Source of the DNA: JBDSWU01 sp038230395
Lineage (GTDB): Bacteria; Patescibacteriota; Saccharimonadia; Saccharimonadales; UBA4665
DNA: 64,000 nt
Direction of reading: 5' to 3'
Assembly: GCA_038230395.1 (NCBI GenBank)
Contig: JBBRNI010000001.1
Location: 124,001-188,000 of the forward strand
This document shows, one piece after another, positions 44,823 through 54,225 of this stretch. Within the stretch, counting starts at the first letter, position 1. Each line of letters begins with the position of its first letter. The notes beneath the pieces are model-generated. The model did not search any database, was not told the DNA's origin, and saw only the letters and a program-made list of their open reading frames with translations. Made by a program: the position numbers and the translations under genes.

Positions 44823-45611
44823 ATGGCTAAAGCACCAACCATAGCAGCAGCTTCTAAAAAACCCGACCAGGACAAATATAACGATCCATCGTTCAACTAC
44901 TTACATTACTGGGACGAGCGACAATACGAACATGCTAGCGAAGAAGTCGCTATTCGCCGATTACTCCGCGGCCGCCGCTTTAAAAATGCTGTCGACATCG
45001 GTGGTGGCTATGGTCGCCTGTGTTTATTACTCGAAAAATTCGCTGATAAAGTCACATTGGCCGAGCCGAGCCAGCAACAACTCGATATAGCCGCCGACTT
45101 TTTGAAGGGTCACCCCGAGATTAGCCGCAAGCTGATGCAAGCTGATGATCTGCAATTTGAAGATGGCAGCATTGATTTACTTACCATGATCCGAGTCATG
45201 CACCACCTACCAGATCCAACAACCGAGTTCAGCGAGATTAGCCGCGTGCTCAGCAAGAGTGGTTACGCCATTATCGAGGTGGCCAACTACTCGCACATTC
45301 GTAATCGAATCAAGCACATCTTCAAGGGTAAGCGTCTACCCGTAAAACCAATCGATATTCGCTCCGAACAAAACCGCCGCGATGACCAAATTTCTTTTGT
45401 TAACCACAACCCAAACACAGTTATCCGCCAGCTACAGCATGCCAATCTCAAAGTTGTCGCAACGCTATCAGTTTCAAATTTACGCAGCCCTCGCCTGAAG
45501 AAACTGTTGCCAAAAGGCGTCATGTTGAGCGCCGAAAAAGCTTTGCAACGCCCGCTAGCTAGCATGTACTTTGGCCCGAGTATCTTCTTCCTTGTTCGCA
45601 AAGATCGCTAA
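44823..45611 (+). CDS. Class I SAM-dependent methyltransferase
   Basis: 262 residues. AVDIGGGYGRLCLLLEKFADKVTLAEPS is motif I and the acidic loop; DLLTMIRVMHHLPDPTTEFSEISRVL is the motif IV/post region of Methyltransf_11 proteins. Substrate is not evident. The N-terminal part (DERQYEHASEEVAIRRLLRG) resembles methyltransferases associated with cell-surface glycans or quinones only loosely. It starts 23 bp after tyrS and probably shares its transcript. Confidence 0.88.
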   Translation: MAKAPTIAAASKKPDQDKYNDPSFNYLHYWDERQYEHASEEVAIRRLLRGRRFKNAVDIGGGYGRLCLLLEKFADKVTLAEPSQQQLDIAADFLKGHPEISRKLMQADDLQFEDGSIDLLTMIRVMHHLPDPTTEFSEISRVLSKSGYAIIEVANYSHIRNRIKHIFKGKRLPVKPIDIRSEQNRRDDQISFVNHNPNTVIRQLQHANLKVVATLSVSNLRSPRLKKLLPKGVMLSAEKALQRPLASMYFGPSIFFLVRKDR

Positions 45612-45650
45612 CCTACCTCACAAAAACGCCATCTTCCGTATACTAGTAGC

Positions 45651-47687
45651 ATGGAGCTAACTGATGCAGTTTCGAAATTAAAAGGCGTCGGCCCGGCGGT
45701 CGCGGCCAAGTTTGCCATACTTGGACTTAAAACTATTGCTGATCTGATAGATAATTACCCCCGGCGGTATGAAGACTATTCACAGCTGACACTCATAAAT
45801 GCCATGCATCCTGGCATGGTATCGATTCAGGCAACCATTAAGTCAGCAGCCGGGCGTTATGTGCGGCGGGGCATGCATATAACCGAAGCTGTGGCCTCCG
45901 ACGAGACGGGCAGCGTACGACTAGTATGGTTCAACCAACCATACAGGGCTCAATCACTTAAAGCCGGTCAAGATTATTATATTTCCGGGCAGTTTGAACT
46001 AAGCCGTGGCAAGTTCGCCATAATGAACCCTAGCATCGAACTCGTGGGGGATTTTAGTGTTAACACCGCTCGAATCATACCGATTTACCGAGAAACCAAA
46101 GGTTTAACATCTCGTCAGATACGCCAGGCGCTGAGCCAGGTTATACCGGTTCTCAAACAACTGCCCGAGACACTGCCGCTGCACGTTATAAAGCATCAAA
46201 AACTTACCAGTTTTGCAAAGGCATTACAAGCGATTCATTTTCCAGATTCTAGCGACGATCTTGAGCTGGCGCGCCGTCGGCTAGGATTCGAAGAAGTCTT
46301 TAGTCTCAGCTTGGCCAGCTTGCTAAATAAGCAAGATAACCAAAAGGAGCAGGCCTTAGCCGTACCGTTTCACGAAACTTTAGCCCGAGATTTTGTCAGT
46401 AATTTGCCATTTACCCTAACCGGAGCGCAACGGAAGGTCATCTGGCAGATCTACTTAGATTTGCAAAAACCCCAACCGATGAACCGTTTAATCGAAGGCG
46501 ATGTTGGCTCTGGTAAAACAGTAGTAGCGACCATGGCCGCCTTGATGGTGATGCACGAAGGTTGGCAGGTAGCGCTTATGGCCCCGACCGAGCTATTGGC
46601 CCGCCAGCACGCTGAAACAATTTACAATTTACTAAGTCCAATTGGACTTGCGGGTCAAGTGGGTTTGCTTGTTGGCAGCCTTCCGGCTGCCCAAAAACGC
46701 CAAGCCCAAGCGGCGATTAGCAGTGGCCAAACACGTTTGATGATTGGTACCCAAGCCCTAATCCAAGAAAAGGTCAACATGGAGCGGCTAGCGCTGGTGG
46801 TGATTGATGAACAACATCGTTTTGGCGTCGATCAGCGCAAGACTTTGCAGGCCAAAGCTGGCCACATGCCACACGTGCTTAGCATGACGGCTACACCTAT
46901 CCCACGTTCACTAGCTCTGACGTTGTACGGTGAGCTAGACATATCGATTATCGCCGATAAGCCCGTCGGACGTTTGCCCATAATCACCCAAGTTATGTCG
47001 CCTAACTCTCGGCCACAACTATACAAACAAGTCGACGAGGAATTACAAACGGGCCGCCAATTATTTGTGGTTTGCCCAGTCATTACTGATTCTGAAACAC
47101 TCGATGTTAAATCGGCTGAATCAGTCTACGACGAACTCCAAAAAACGGTTTTTAAACATCGTCGAATAGGCCTACTACATGGCAAACTAAAACCTGCCGA
47201 AAAGACAGCAATTATGCAGGATTTTGTTGATAAAAAGCTCGACATATTAGTAGCCACGACGGTCATTGAAGTTGGTGTTGACGTTCCGAACGCCACTATC
47301 ATGCTAATCGAATCGTCGGAACGGTTTGGATTAGCCCAGTTGCATCAGCTGCGGGGTAGAGTCGGGCGGAGTCATCATCAAGGTTATTGTTATCTGATGA
47401 TGAGTGACTCCAAACCCCCCGGCCGTCGTTTGCGAGCCCTGGAAAGCTCCGGTGATGGCTTCAAACTAGCCGAGCTTGACCTAGAACTTCGCGGCCCCGG
47501 GGCGATCTATGGCCAAATGCAACATGGCCAGCTTGATCTAAGGATCGCCAAGCTAAGTGATACCAAATTGATAGCCGCAGCCCGCAGCGAGGCCCAAGCG
47601 ATTATAGATAGTGGTCAAGATTTGTTAGAATATAGCTATCTCATGCAACACGTTACTAAGCTGCGCGCCGTCACCAACCTTAACTAA
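45651..47687 (+). CDS. recG: ATP-dependent DNA helicase RecG
   Basis: 678 residues. The N-terminal wedge/OB domain recognises branched DNA. Helicase motif I GDVGSGKT (283-290), DEQHRFGVDQR (motif II), TATPIPRS (III), and the C-terminal QLRGRVGRSHHQGYC with TRG-type sequence follow. It reverses stalled forks and processes recombination intermediates. TATACT (45639-45644) is 6 nt before the ATG, so the message is probably leaderless. Confidence 0.97.
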   Translation: MELTDAVSKLKGVGPAVAAKFAILGLKTIADLIDNYPRRYEDYSQLTLINAMHPGMVSIQATIKSAAGRYVRRGMHITEAVASDETGSVRLVWFNQPYRAQSLKAGQDYYISGQFELSRGKFAIMNPSIELVGDFSVNTARIIPIYRETKGLTSRQIRQALSQVIPVLKQLPETLPLHVIKHQKLTSFAKALQAIHFPDSSDDLELARRRLGFEEVFSLSLASLLNKQDNQKEQALAVPFHETLARDFVSNLPFTLTGAQRKVIWQIYLDLQKPQPMNRLIEGDVGSGKTVVATMAALMVMHEGWQVALMAPTELLARQHAETIYNLLSPIGLAGQVGLLVGSLPAAQKRQAQAAISSGQTRLMIGTQALIQEKVNMERLALVVIDEQHRFGVDQRKTLQAKAGHMPHVLSMTATPIPRSLALTLYGELDISIIADKPVGRLPIITQVMSPNSRPQLYKQVDEELQTGRQLFVVCPVITDSETLDVKSAESVYDELQKTVFKHRRIGLLHGKLKPAEKTAIMQDFVDKKLDILVATTVIEVGVDVPNATIMLIESSERFGLAQLHQLRGRVGRSHHQGYCYLMMSDSKPPGRRLRALESSGDGFKLAELDLELRGPGAIYGQMQHGQLDLRIAKLSDTKLIAAARSEAQAIIDSGQDLLEYSYLMQHVTKLRAVTNLN

Positions 47688-47699
47688 GGTGTTCGCTTA

Positions 47700-48518
47700 A
47701 TGTACTCCGGCTCAACTATGACACCGATGTCCGGTCGCATTCTTGGCGCCCATCAAAAGATAGACCGTGTTGCCCGCCGCCACCTAAAACAACTAGCTCC
47801 ACACGTCTACTTCCCGACTATTAGCGGTATATTACACTTTGAAGGCGTTAAAGGCCCTGATGCCATCAAACGCAAAAGCCCCGCCAAAGATGAGCCATTG
47901 CACTTCATACAGCCTTTCGATCCTGACGATACTATCCTCCTCAAATATATAGAAGGGCACTATAAGCAGCTTGTCCGAGCCCTTCGCGCGCATGACACAG
48001 TCCGGGCTGGATACGAAGCCGCCTGGCTAGCGCATGCCGTGGTCGATGGACTTACCCCTGCTCATCATTACCCCTATGAAAAAGAATTAGCTGAACTGCG
48101 TGGAGGCGAAACAAGCACCCCTCGGAATAGCATCTATCGAAAATTGGTAATGCCGGGTGCCACACCGCGAATCCAGTTCACTAACAACTGGAAAATGTGG
48201 GGGCCAGGCGGGCTCTTTACAACACACGGATTATTCGAGTGGGGATTTGCGGTGCTTATCGCTCCGTCACACATGAAATGGAAAGCTCCAACGCCAGACA
48301 AAATTGCTGCGCTAACTGATCAAAATATTACTAAATGGTACCGCGATACTGCCCAGTCAATCGCTCGCATGAAATTGTATGATGACTACTATAAATCAGG
48401 CTGGACGTTGCCATTAGCTCGTCGTGTTCGCAACCAATTAGCGCCACTTATAATACAGTCTGTAACGGTGATATGGTACAGTGCTGTCCTGTCTGCTAAC
48501 GATGGTAAATCAAAATGA
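47700..48518 (+). CDS. Hypothetical protein, His/Asp-rich
   Basis: 272 residues, 12 bp after recG. WLAHAVVDGLTPAHHYPYE has closely spaced His, Asp and His residues like the metal site of zinc-dependent phospholipase C/S1-P1 nuclease proteins, and an earlier GAHQKIDRVARRHL could supply more ligands. That family is a possibility only. No signal peptide; a membrane-like segment near the C-terminus (LIIQSVTVIWYSAVLSA) is short. It overlaps the GDPD gene by 4 bp. Confidence 0.7.
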   Translation: MYSGSTMTPMSGRILGAHQKIDRVARRHLKQLAPHVYFPTISGILHFEGVKGPDAIKRKSPAKDEPLHFIQPFDPDDTILLKYIEGHYKQLVRALRAHDTVRAGYEAAWLAHAVVDGLTPAHHYPYEKELAELRGGETSTPRNSIYRKLVMPGATPRIQFTNNWKMWGPGGLFTTHGLFEWGFAVLIAPSHMKWKAPTPDKIAALTDQNITKWYRDTAQSIARMKLYDDYYKSGWTLPLARRVRNQLAPLIIQSVTVIWYSAVLSANDGKSK

Positions 48519-49216
48519 AAATAATTGGCCACCGAGGCGCTAAGGGTTTAGCTACTGAAAACACGTTAGCATCATTTGAGGCCGCTCTAGCACAACAGGT
48601 TGACGGAATTGAATGCGATGCAAGAGTCACTAAAGACGGTATCGTTGTGTTATCACACAGTGCACGATTAGCGGCAGGCTCTAAATTTATGAATAGGGGG
48701 CCCAAAATTAATAAATACGAGTACTCGTTTCTTAAGGCAAAAAACCCCGACTCGTTAACCCTAGATGAATGCCTACGATATGTTAAACAAAGAGTGCCTT
48801 TATACATCGAAATCAAAAAGCACACGCCAGCAGCACCTGTAGTTACGGTTATTGAGCATTTGATACATGAAGGTTGGCGGCCATCAAGCTTCAAATTCTT
48901 ATCATTTGACTATAAACTTTTACAAGATTTGCATTTGCTATTACCCGAAATTCCGATAGTAGTAAATGAATTGTGGTCGGGCGTACGGGCATGCAGCCGA
49001 GCGAAGCGATTGGGCACACGTGACATCGATTTATACAGTCCTATAGTCTGGTCAGTATTCGTACGTATAGTCACTAAAAATGGTTACAGGTTAACAATTT
49101 TTCCAGACAATAATGTCAAGCGATGCCGTAGGCTAGAAGCCGCCGGTTTGTATGGAGTTGTCACTGATTACCCCGACAGATTCCGCAGTGATAACCGCGA
49201 GAACAGTCATTTATGA
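48515..49216 (+). CDS. Glycerophosphodiester phosphodiesterase-family protein
   Basis: 233 residues. IIGHRGAKGLATENTLASF is the GDPD opening with the catalytic His-Arg, and GIECDARVTKDGIVVLSH supplies the metal-binding Glu and Asp. The usual VV-x-HD ends in HS here, so one common Asp is missing. It would release glycerol 3-phosphate from deacylated phospholipids, useful for lipid salvage. Overlaps both neighbours by 4 bp, forming a short operon with rsmD. Confidence 0.85.
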   Translation: MKIIGHRGAKGLATENTLASFEAALAQQVDGIECDARVTKDGIVVLSHSARLAAGSKFMNRGPKINKYEYSFLKAKNPDSLTLDECLRYVKQRVPLYIEIKKHTPAAPVVTVIEHLIHEGWRPSSFKFLSFDYKLLQDLHLLLPEIPIVVNELWSGVRACSRAKRLGTRDIDLYSPIVWSVFVRIVTKNGYRLTIFPDNNVKRCRRLEAAGLYGVVTDYPDRFRSDNRENSHL

Positions 49217-49746
49217 GAGTTATAGCAGGTTCATTAGGCGGGCGACCGTTTGAAAGTCCTCACGGCCACCGCACGCACCCAATGAGTGAAAAGGTGCGTG
49301 GTGCGATATTCGGTATTTTAGGTGATATTGATGGCCTTACATTATTGGATATTTTTGCTGGCTCTGGAGCTATCGCTATCGAAGCTATTAGCCGAGGCGC
49401 GGCTTCCGCCGTCTGTATAGAAGTCGACAAAGGTGCTCACGCCATCATCGACAAAAACATCGAATCCCTAGGCATTGGTGACCAGATCAAAACCATACGT
49501 GCGTATGCTAACGCTTGGTCAACTCGCCACCAAGACCAATTATTTGACTTAGTTATTGCTGATCCACCATATGACATCATCCCGTGGCGCGACATGAAGA
49601 TACTGCAACGGCACGTCAACAGTACCGGTTTTCTGATATTATCCTGGCCCGGCAAAGCCGATTGGCCAGCCTTTCCCGGCCTCCAAATGATCCAAAACCG
49701 TAACTACGGTGATATCCAGCTAGTCTTTTACCAGAGAATCTCGTAA
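49213..49746 (+). CDS. rsmD: 16S rRNA (guanine966-N2)-methyltransferase
   Basis: 177 residues. The N-terminal MRVIAGSLGGRPFESP, the R-THPMSEKVRGAIF block, SAM motif LLDIFAGSGAIAIEAISRGA and the catalytic DPPY (LVIADPPYD) identify RsmD. It modifies 16S rRNA in the small subunit. The ATG overlaps the preceding stop by 4 bp. tRNA-Leu begins 39 bp after its stop. Confidence 0.93.
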   Translation: MRVIAGSLGGRPFESPHGHRTHPMSEKVRGAIFGILGDIDGLTLLDIFAGSGAIAIEAISRGAASAVCIEVDKGAHAIIDKNIESLGIGDQIKTIRAYANAWSTRHQDQLFDLVIADPPYDIIPWRDMKILQRHVNSTGFLILSWPGKADWPAFPGLQMIQNRNYGDIQLVFYQRIS

Positions 49747-49785
49747 AATAGGGCAAGTCCTAGAAATAGGCAGCTAAAATCACAT

Positions 49786-49869
49786 GCGGATGTGGTGAAA
49801 TGGTAGACACGCTAGTTTTAGGAGCTGGTGCCGCAAGGCGTGGAGGTTCAAGTCCTCTCATCCGCACCA
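49786..49869 (+). tRNA. tRNA-Leu (UAG)
   Basis: 84 nt with encoded CCA. Acceptor stem GCGGATG (49786-49792) pairs with CATCCGC (49859-49865). The anticodon loop is TTTAGGA (49817-49823) with anticodon TAG at 49819-49821, reading CUA-type Leu codons. The D-arm GTGGTGAAATGGTAGACAC, a long class II variable arm with GCCGCAAGGC, and T-loop GGTTCAAGTC match bacterial tRNA-Leu. Its last bases, TCCTCTCATCCGCACCA, recur at the end of the downstream island. Confidence 0.97.
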
Positions 49870-49877
49870 AATAAAAC

Positions 49878-49905
49878 GAGTCAGCAAAACTGGCTCTTTT
49901 TATTT
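49878..49905 (+). terminator. Terminator of tRNA-Leu
   Basis: GAGTCAG-CAAAA-CTGGCTC (7 bp, one G-T) followed by TTTTTATTT. Confidence 0.85.
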
Positions 49906-49952
49906 GGTCAGACGAGTAGGACTTTAGAGCAAGGCGAGTTTAAGAGGTTCGC

Positions 49953-50037
49953 AGAACGAGGACGAGCGCAGGAATTCATTCCGAGCACGCCACAGTGGCG
50001 GAGGCCAAAGGCCGATAGTCCTCTCATCTCCACCAAA
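49953..50037 (+). repeat. F1: structured repeat ending in a tRNA-Leu-like tail
   Basis: About 85 bp alignable with F2 (54945-55029). Three hairpins: GGAAT-TC-ATTCC (49971-49982), CGCCA-CAG-TGGCG (49988-50000) and GGCC-AAA-GGCC (50003-50013). It ends AGTCCTCTCATCTCCACCAAA-like, 19 of 21 identical to the 3' end of tRNA-Leu. Not a tRNA itself, as it lacks an acceptor partner and anticodon arm. It may be a decayed attachment site or a structured RNA 3' end. Confidence 0.85.
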
Positions 50038-50063
50038 ATAGACCCCTGCAGAGGGGTCTATTT
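50036..50063 (+). terminator. Terminator after F1
   Basis: A 12-bp perfect stem (50036-50047 with 50052-50063), loop GCAG, ending in TTT. The AAA of the F1 tail forms its base. Confidence 0.75.
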
Positions 50064-50195
50064 ACATAATCAGATGGGCATATGAGACTTTTAGCAGAAA
50101 TGCAACTTGTGAAGATTAAAATACACTAGAAAAACACTCATGTTTGCATCTCTGCTGATTTGGTAGATAATGTTTCTAAAGTCTAAGGAGTTAGA

Positions 50196-51251
50196 GTGAC
50201 ACACGAATATGACCCACAGTCATTATTAGCAAATCTTATTGCTGAATCAGACAATCCCATGGTCCAAGGCCTAAAAGACCTTGCGGTACTTACAGAAAAC
50301 CAATCGTCTACCAGCAATGAATTAGCAGCTGTTGTTGCTTCTCGTGACGCGGAGGTAGTAGCCATAAACGAAAAATGGGCACCGCAACTCATAGCTCATG
50401 ACGTCAAAGCCAAACTTGCACAAGAGAAAATCCATACTGCTGAGGAGCGTATTGGCCGTGCTGCGCTCAAGGGATTTAGGAATCATACACTGAGCGACGA
50501 AGAGTTAATTTATACCGATAGCCTCTTTGTTGGCGGTGGTTATCCAGGCTACGTTAAGAAGACAATTGACTTCGACTATGCTGCCGAGCAACTCACTAAA
50601 TTTAAGCAGATGACACCGGGTGCGCCATATCTCAATTGCGCTTACAATGATACGTTTGGATCTCGGCCAACTAATATACGCGGTGTTCATCTCGGCCAAG
50701 CCGGCATATTGGCGGCAAAACCATTGGTTCGCTTACCTAAGAATTCAAGCTACTGGTATCTCGATCCTCAGCTTGACCTAACGTTTAAAGACGGCACAAC
50801 CTATACCGATTCATGGAGTCACCGCATAGCCATCGGCAAAGAAGAGGTCGAAACCATAGCCACGATCTGGGCCAGTGAACACTCTATATCTGGTCGTGGC
50901 CAAACAGGTCAATATCAGCTTGATCATATACTAGATGGACTCGCCAAACTCGCACCGCTGAAGCTCAAATTACCTCAAATTACAGAGATGCGTGGCCTTG
51001 CACTTGAGCAGGTTAGGCTTTCCGGTTTAAGCAAACCTGCTGAGACCGCTAAGACATTAAGTGATATCCGGATTGTTGGCGGTAATAAGCTCTTCTCGAA
51101 ACACGTTAAGCTGTTAGTCCAGGAGCGTGCCCTGGATGTTGAGCTATTGATTGAGGTTGTTGCCAGGGCACTCAAACCCGACTACGAAGACTTAACCACA
51201 GCACAGCGGCTTAGCGCCCTTCAGGAAGCAGCAACCGTAGCCCAGCTGTAG
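50196..51251 (+). CDS. Hypothetical protein, island unit 1
   Basis: 351 residues, unrecognised. The first ~100 residues are charged and helical (possible coiled coil around EKIHTAEERIG). The middle has a Gly/Tyr/Pro-rich beta-type stretch (FVGGGYPGYVKK, SYWYLDPQLDLTFKDGTTY). No signal peptide, membrane segment or catalytic motif can be named. GTG start with AAGGAG 5 nt upstream, and a TTTGCA-17-GATAAT promoter about 35 bp before. First gene in the tRNA-Leu island; R1 and a terminator follow ~230 bp downstream. Confidence 0.75.
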   Translation: MTHEYDPQSLLANLIAESDNPMVQGLKDLAVLTENQSSTSNELAAVVASRDAEVVAINEKWAPQLIAHDVKAKLAQEKIHTAEERIGRAALKGFRNHTLSDEELIYTDSLFVGGGYPGYVKKTIDFDYAAEQLTKFKQMTPGAPYLNCAYNDTFGSRPTNIRGVHLGQAGILAAKPLVRLPKNSSYWYLDPQLDLTFKDGTTYTDSWSHRIAIGKEEVETIATIWASEHSISGRGQTGQYQLDHILDGLAKLAPLKLKLPQITEMRGLALEQVRLSGLSKPAETAKTLSDIRIVGGNKLFSKHVKLLVQERALDVELLIEVVARALKPDYEDLTTAQRLSALQEAATVAQL

Positions 51252-51479
51252 CTACAATGTGCTCAACAGTCTCTGCTACTTGAATCACTGTCAATAATGA
51301 TGGCCAGTACTGTACCTTAAAGTGCTGGTTCTGACTCACTGGGACTACTGTTGTACGGCTTTAATCGCCCTGAAAAGATAGGAGCTCCTCATCGCCAGTT
51401 TGCTTCACATTTTTTCCAAAACACTCAGGCATTGGCATATTTGCAATCTGGTAACTGAGGAAGAATAGCCAGGCCAACA

Positions 51480-51513
51480 GGTGTTCGAAAGAAACTATTT
51501 CATCCGCACTAAA
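51480..51513 (+). repeat. Island repeat R1
   Basis: Begins GGTGTTCGAAAGAAACT and ends TTTCATCCGCACTAAA, nearly the tRNA-Leu tail (TCTCATCCGCACCAAA). The related AGCCAGGCC lies just upstream. It links the R family with the tRNA end. Confidence 0.88.
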
Positions 51514-51526
51514 TTTACATTAAATC

Positions 51527-51555
51527 GAACACCTTTCATGGTGTTCTTTTTATTT
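51527..51555 (+). terminator. Terminator after R1
   Basis: GAACACC-TTTCAT-GGTGTTC then TTTTTATTT. Confidence 0.85.
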
Positions 51556-51600
51556 CGCTTTAGGTTGCGTTAACTTTACTTCGGAGGATAATAAAAATCA

Positions 51601-52635
51601 ATGGCTGAACGTATACCAATTGTTGAAGATTGTGAAGTTACCGAACGAATCGCTACCGAAGTGGCATCATGGGGCAATCTTGCTGAGGTTGATCGATATG
51701 ATTCCGAAAATACCCATGCATTCGATGCGCTAATCGAGTTGTCAAGACAGCACGTTGGTCAAAGTTTAGTTGCAGCTGCACTGGTTAGTGCCCGAGATGG
51801 TCAGGTGGAAAGTAGCCCCTATGATTTTGGCCCGAATATCCAGAATGCACTAGATACCGCCAACAAAGTTCGAGACCTGCAGGCCTTTGCCCAGGAAAAA
51901 CCGGATGATGTTGGCCTCTATATTGGCGAAAACCATCTAATACTTTATAAGTTTGCCGAGATGAAGATGGCTCCTTACTACATCCCGAATTCTTCGCATC
52001 ATGCGCTTCTATCAATTGAAGCACCACTTCAGTCAGGTTTGCGCCAGCACGGTGGGAAGTTGAGTCGACACGTTGAGTCAAGTGATCGTCATGAGTCGGG
52101 CCGGCGTGGTGGATACCAATGGTTCGCACCGACTTTTAACGAAATACGAACTGGCTCCAGGCCTAGCGTTACACAAAAGCCTGCTCCGGTATTGACCTTC
52201 GGCCGTGAATCCATTGCCGAATATTTATCTAATCAAGTATTCACTGAAAGCGTATATGCTGGCACGAACCACCGACTATCAAGCCTTGGTTACGGCATGT
52301 GGCTTGTAAGAGGAGAAGATCCACAGCTCGCTGACCAAATTGATATAGTCTGCGAATCTATGGGGTTAGTTGAGCTTTGGACTGAACAGTATCGCAAAGA
52401 AGTTGGCGCTAAGGCCGCACATTTATTACTCAGCAAGGTTGCACCCATATCTTGGCTCCAGCAGGCTGACTTGACCGAACCAAGCTGGTTTAATGATGAG
52501 CCGTCTATCTACGGAAACGACCCTGAACTTTACCTTGAATCCGCGTATGAACAGGCGAAGAGAATCGGTTTGGATGTAGATGGTGCTGAGCTAAAGAACG
52601 CTATAAAGACGGTTTTTAACCTATTGGTTGCTTAA
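51601..52635 (+). CDS. Hypothetical protein, island unit 2
   Basis: 344 residues, unrecognised, soluble and acidic. No known motif. CGGAGGA lies 12 nt before the ATG, while TTGCGT-18-TAATAA ending 6 nt before the ATG would instead make it leaderless. It is flanked by R1 with its terminator upstream and R2 with its own terminator downstream, so it forms a self-contained unit of about 1.2 kb. Confidence 0.75.
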   Translation: MAERIPIVEDCEVTERIATEVASWGNLAEVDRYDSENTHAFDALIELSRQHVGQSLVAAALVSARDGQVESSPYDFGPNIQNALDTANKVRDLQAFAQEKPDDVGLYIGENHLILYKFAEMKMAPYYIPNSSHHALLSIEAPLQSGLRQHGGKLSRHVESSDRHESGRRGGYQWFAPTFNEIRTGSRPSVTQKPAPVLTFGRESIAEYLSNQVFTESVYAGTNHRLSSLGYGMWLVRGEDPQLADQIDIVCESMGLVELWTEQYRKEVGAKAAHLLLSKVAPISWLQQADLTEPSWFNDEPSIYGNDPELYLESAYEQAKRIGLDVDGAELKNAIKTVFNLLVA

Positions 52636-52670
52636 AAACGATCGCATAATACAATCCATCCAAGCTAGGA

Positions 52671-52704
52671 GGTGTTCGAAAGAAACTGCGTCAAGGGCAC
52701 CAAA
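52671..52704 (+). repeat. Island repeat R2
   Basis: GGTGTTCGAAAGAAACTGCG followed by TCAAGGGCACCAAA. Differs from R3 in three positions of the 3' half. Confidence 0.88.
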
Positions 52705-52722
52705 CTAGACGACAGATATGTG

Positions 52723-52758
52723 AAACCATCATTTGATAAAAGTGATGGTTTTTCTTTT
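52723..52758 (+). terminator. Terminator after R2
   Basis: AAACCATCA (52723-52731) pairs with TGATGGTTT (52743-52751), followed by TTCTTTT. Confidence 0.85.
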
Positions 52759-52856
52759 GTATTTACTCCTAAAGATCGGTGATCGAGTTTTCGCGTCCAA
52801 ACTTGCTAAATAATCATTTTGGTTGATAATAGGCAACATAATATAAGGAGATGCCT

Positions 52857-53471
52857 GTGTCGAATCCTGTTCGTCCGGAAACCCCAGCCGTAGACGGCTT
52901 ACACATTTTCACTTACTATGAAAGGCCTGAAGACACTCGCCCGTTTCAAACCAGAGTCGTAGAGGATGGTGGGCCAGATAGGAGCTATCGAGGTATGGGT
53001 CTCACCATCCAAGAAACAGGAAATTCAGATGATGAACCTTGGTATGTGTTGGAGTGGTCGACGAAGCTTGAATTGCATGAGGCTGCAGTAGCCCTGGTTG
53101 GTTTTGCCAGTCAAAGATCAGAGCGTACCTACTACCCATCAAATGATGCTGATGCAACATTCTTCCCGCATACTTTTTATGAGCGAGCAAAAGCAGCAGA
53201 TAGCCACCATCTTTGCATTGATACAGATCAGGAACAGGTAATCTGGCTTAAAGCATCTTCTGACAAGGTGGATCAGGATCGAAAAGAGCCTTTTGAGTTC
53301 AAAGCATTTATGTCCGGAGGCGAAGACGTAAAAGACATTGATCTCTTTGTGGCGCAAACCATCTCTCCTGAGTACAGCGATGATGTTGAAGCTAGGCTCC
53401 GTATCATTCATAACTTTTTCGTGTCCCATGCTAAAGTTTTCTATCCTGATTCGCAACCCTTAGTCTGTTAA
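52857..53471 (+). CDS. Hypothetical protein, island unit 3
   Basis: 204 residues from the GTG at 52857, unrecognised, acidic and soluble, probably alpha/beta. AAGGAG (52845-52850) is 6 nt before this GTG; the ATG at 52851 in the same frame directly abuts AAGGAG and is therefore too close. No motif. R3 and a terminator follow within 70 bp. Confidence 0.72.
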   Translation: MSNPVRPETPAVDGLHIFTYYERPEDTRPFQTRVVEDGGPDRSYRGMGLTIQETGNSDDEPWYVLEWSTKLELHEAAVALVGFASQRSERTYYPSNDADATFFPHTFYERAKAADSHHLCIDTDQEQVIWLKASSDKVDQDRKEPFEFKAFMSGGEDVKDIDLFVAQTISPEYSDDVEARLRIIHNFFVSHAKVFYPDSQPLVC

Positions 53472-53503
53472 TAGCCCTCGCAAGTGATATAGCCAGCACA
53501 AAA

Positions 53504-53537
53504 GGTGTTCGAAAGAAACTGCTTCAAGTGCACTAAA
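53504..53537 (+). repeat. Island repeat R3
   Basis: GGTGTTCGAAAGAAACTGCT followed by TCAAGTGCACTAAA; AGCCAGCAC just upstream as in R1. Confidence 0.88.
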
Positions 53538-53541
53538 AGAG

Positions 53542-53571
53542 ACTCATCAAACATAGATGGGTATTTTTTTA
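53542..53571 (+). terminator. Terminator after R3
   Basis: ACTCATC-N7-GATGGGT (one G-T pair), then ATTTTTTT. Confidence 0.8.
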
Positions 53572-53667
53572 TCCTGAAAAGCTCGTTCACTCCCATTAAA
53601 TCCCATACATTTTGATTTCTTTACCGTTTGGAATAGCTATTTTAGCCTCTTGAGCTATGATTAGTCT

Positions 53668-54225
53668 ATGAAACCTAAGTTAATAATGCTGAATGGTCCA
53701 CTAGGTATTGGTAAATCGACATTAGCTAAACGCTATGCTGAAGATCACCCTTCGACCTTGATGCTAGATATTGATGAAGTACGTAAGACATTAAGTCACT
53801 GGCGAGAACAAAAAGAGGAATCGGCAGCTATTTCTAAAAGCATGGCTATTGAGATGGGTCGTGTCAGTTTGCAAGCAGGGAATGACGTAATTGTCCCGCA
53901 AATATTACAATCTATTGAGTTGGCGGATAGGTTCCAGCAATTGGCTAGCGATTGTGATGCTGATTATTTTGAGATTTTACTAATCGTTGATAAGGATGAA
54001 GCCATTCGTCGTTTTACTGATCGAAGTAAAAGCCAGGGCCATCCGACCGGTTTTCGAGAAGGCGGACTGATAGCTACTGGCGGCCGTGAAGAAAAGCTCA
54101 GCGAGATGTACGACAATATGACCGCCGTGGCCAAAACTCGACCACACATCATACGGCTTACGCCTATTCAAGGTGAGATAGACGAGACGTATGCAGAGCT
54201 ACTGAGTAAACTTACGTCGATATGA
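53668..54225 (+). CDS. P-loop kinase (AAA_33/zeta-toxin-like), island unit 4a
   Basis: 185 residues. Walker A GPLGIGKST at 10-18; LMLDIDEVR is the following acidic strand; RFTDRSKSQGHP resembles the Arg-rich lid of small-molecule kinases. The layout fits AAA_33 ATP-binding proteins, which include sugar kinases, antibiotic phosphotransferases and zeta-type toxins; substrate unknown. TATGAT (53656-53661) is 6 nt before the ATG, predicting a leaderless mRNA. It overlaps a second kinase gene by 4 bp. Confidence 0.85.
   Translation: MKPKLIMLNGPLGIGKSTLAKRYAEDHPSTLMLDIDEVRKTLSHWREQKEESAAISKSMAIEMGRVSLQAGNDVIVPQILQSIELADRFQQLASDCDADYFEILLIVDKDEAIRRFTDRSKSQGHPTGFREGGLIATGGREEKLSEMYDNMTAVAKTRPHIIRLTPIQGEIDETYAELLSKLTSI

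Noticed and set aside
49828..50085. 85-codon open frame on the + strand
   Set aside because: It runs through the tRNA-Leu gene, its terminator and repeat F1, so it is not a protein gene.
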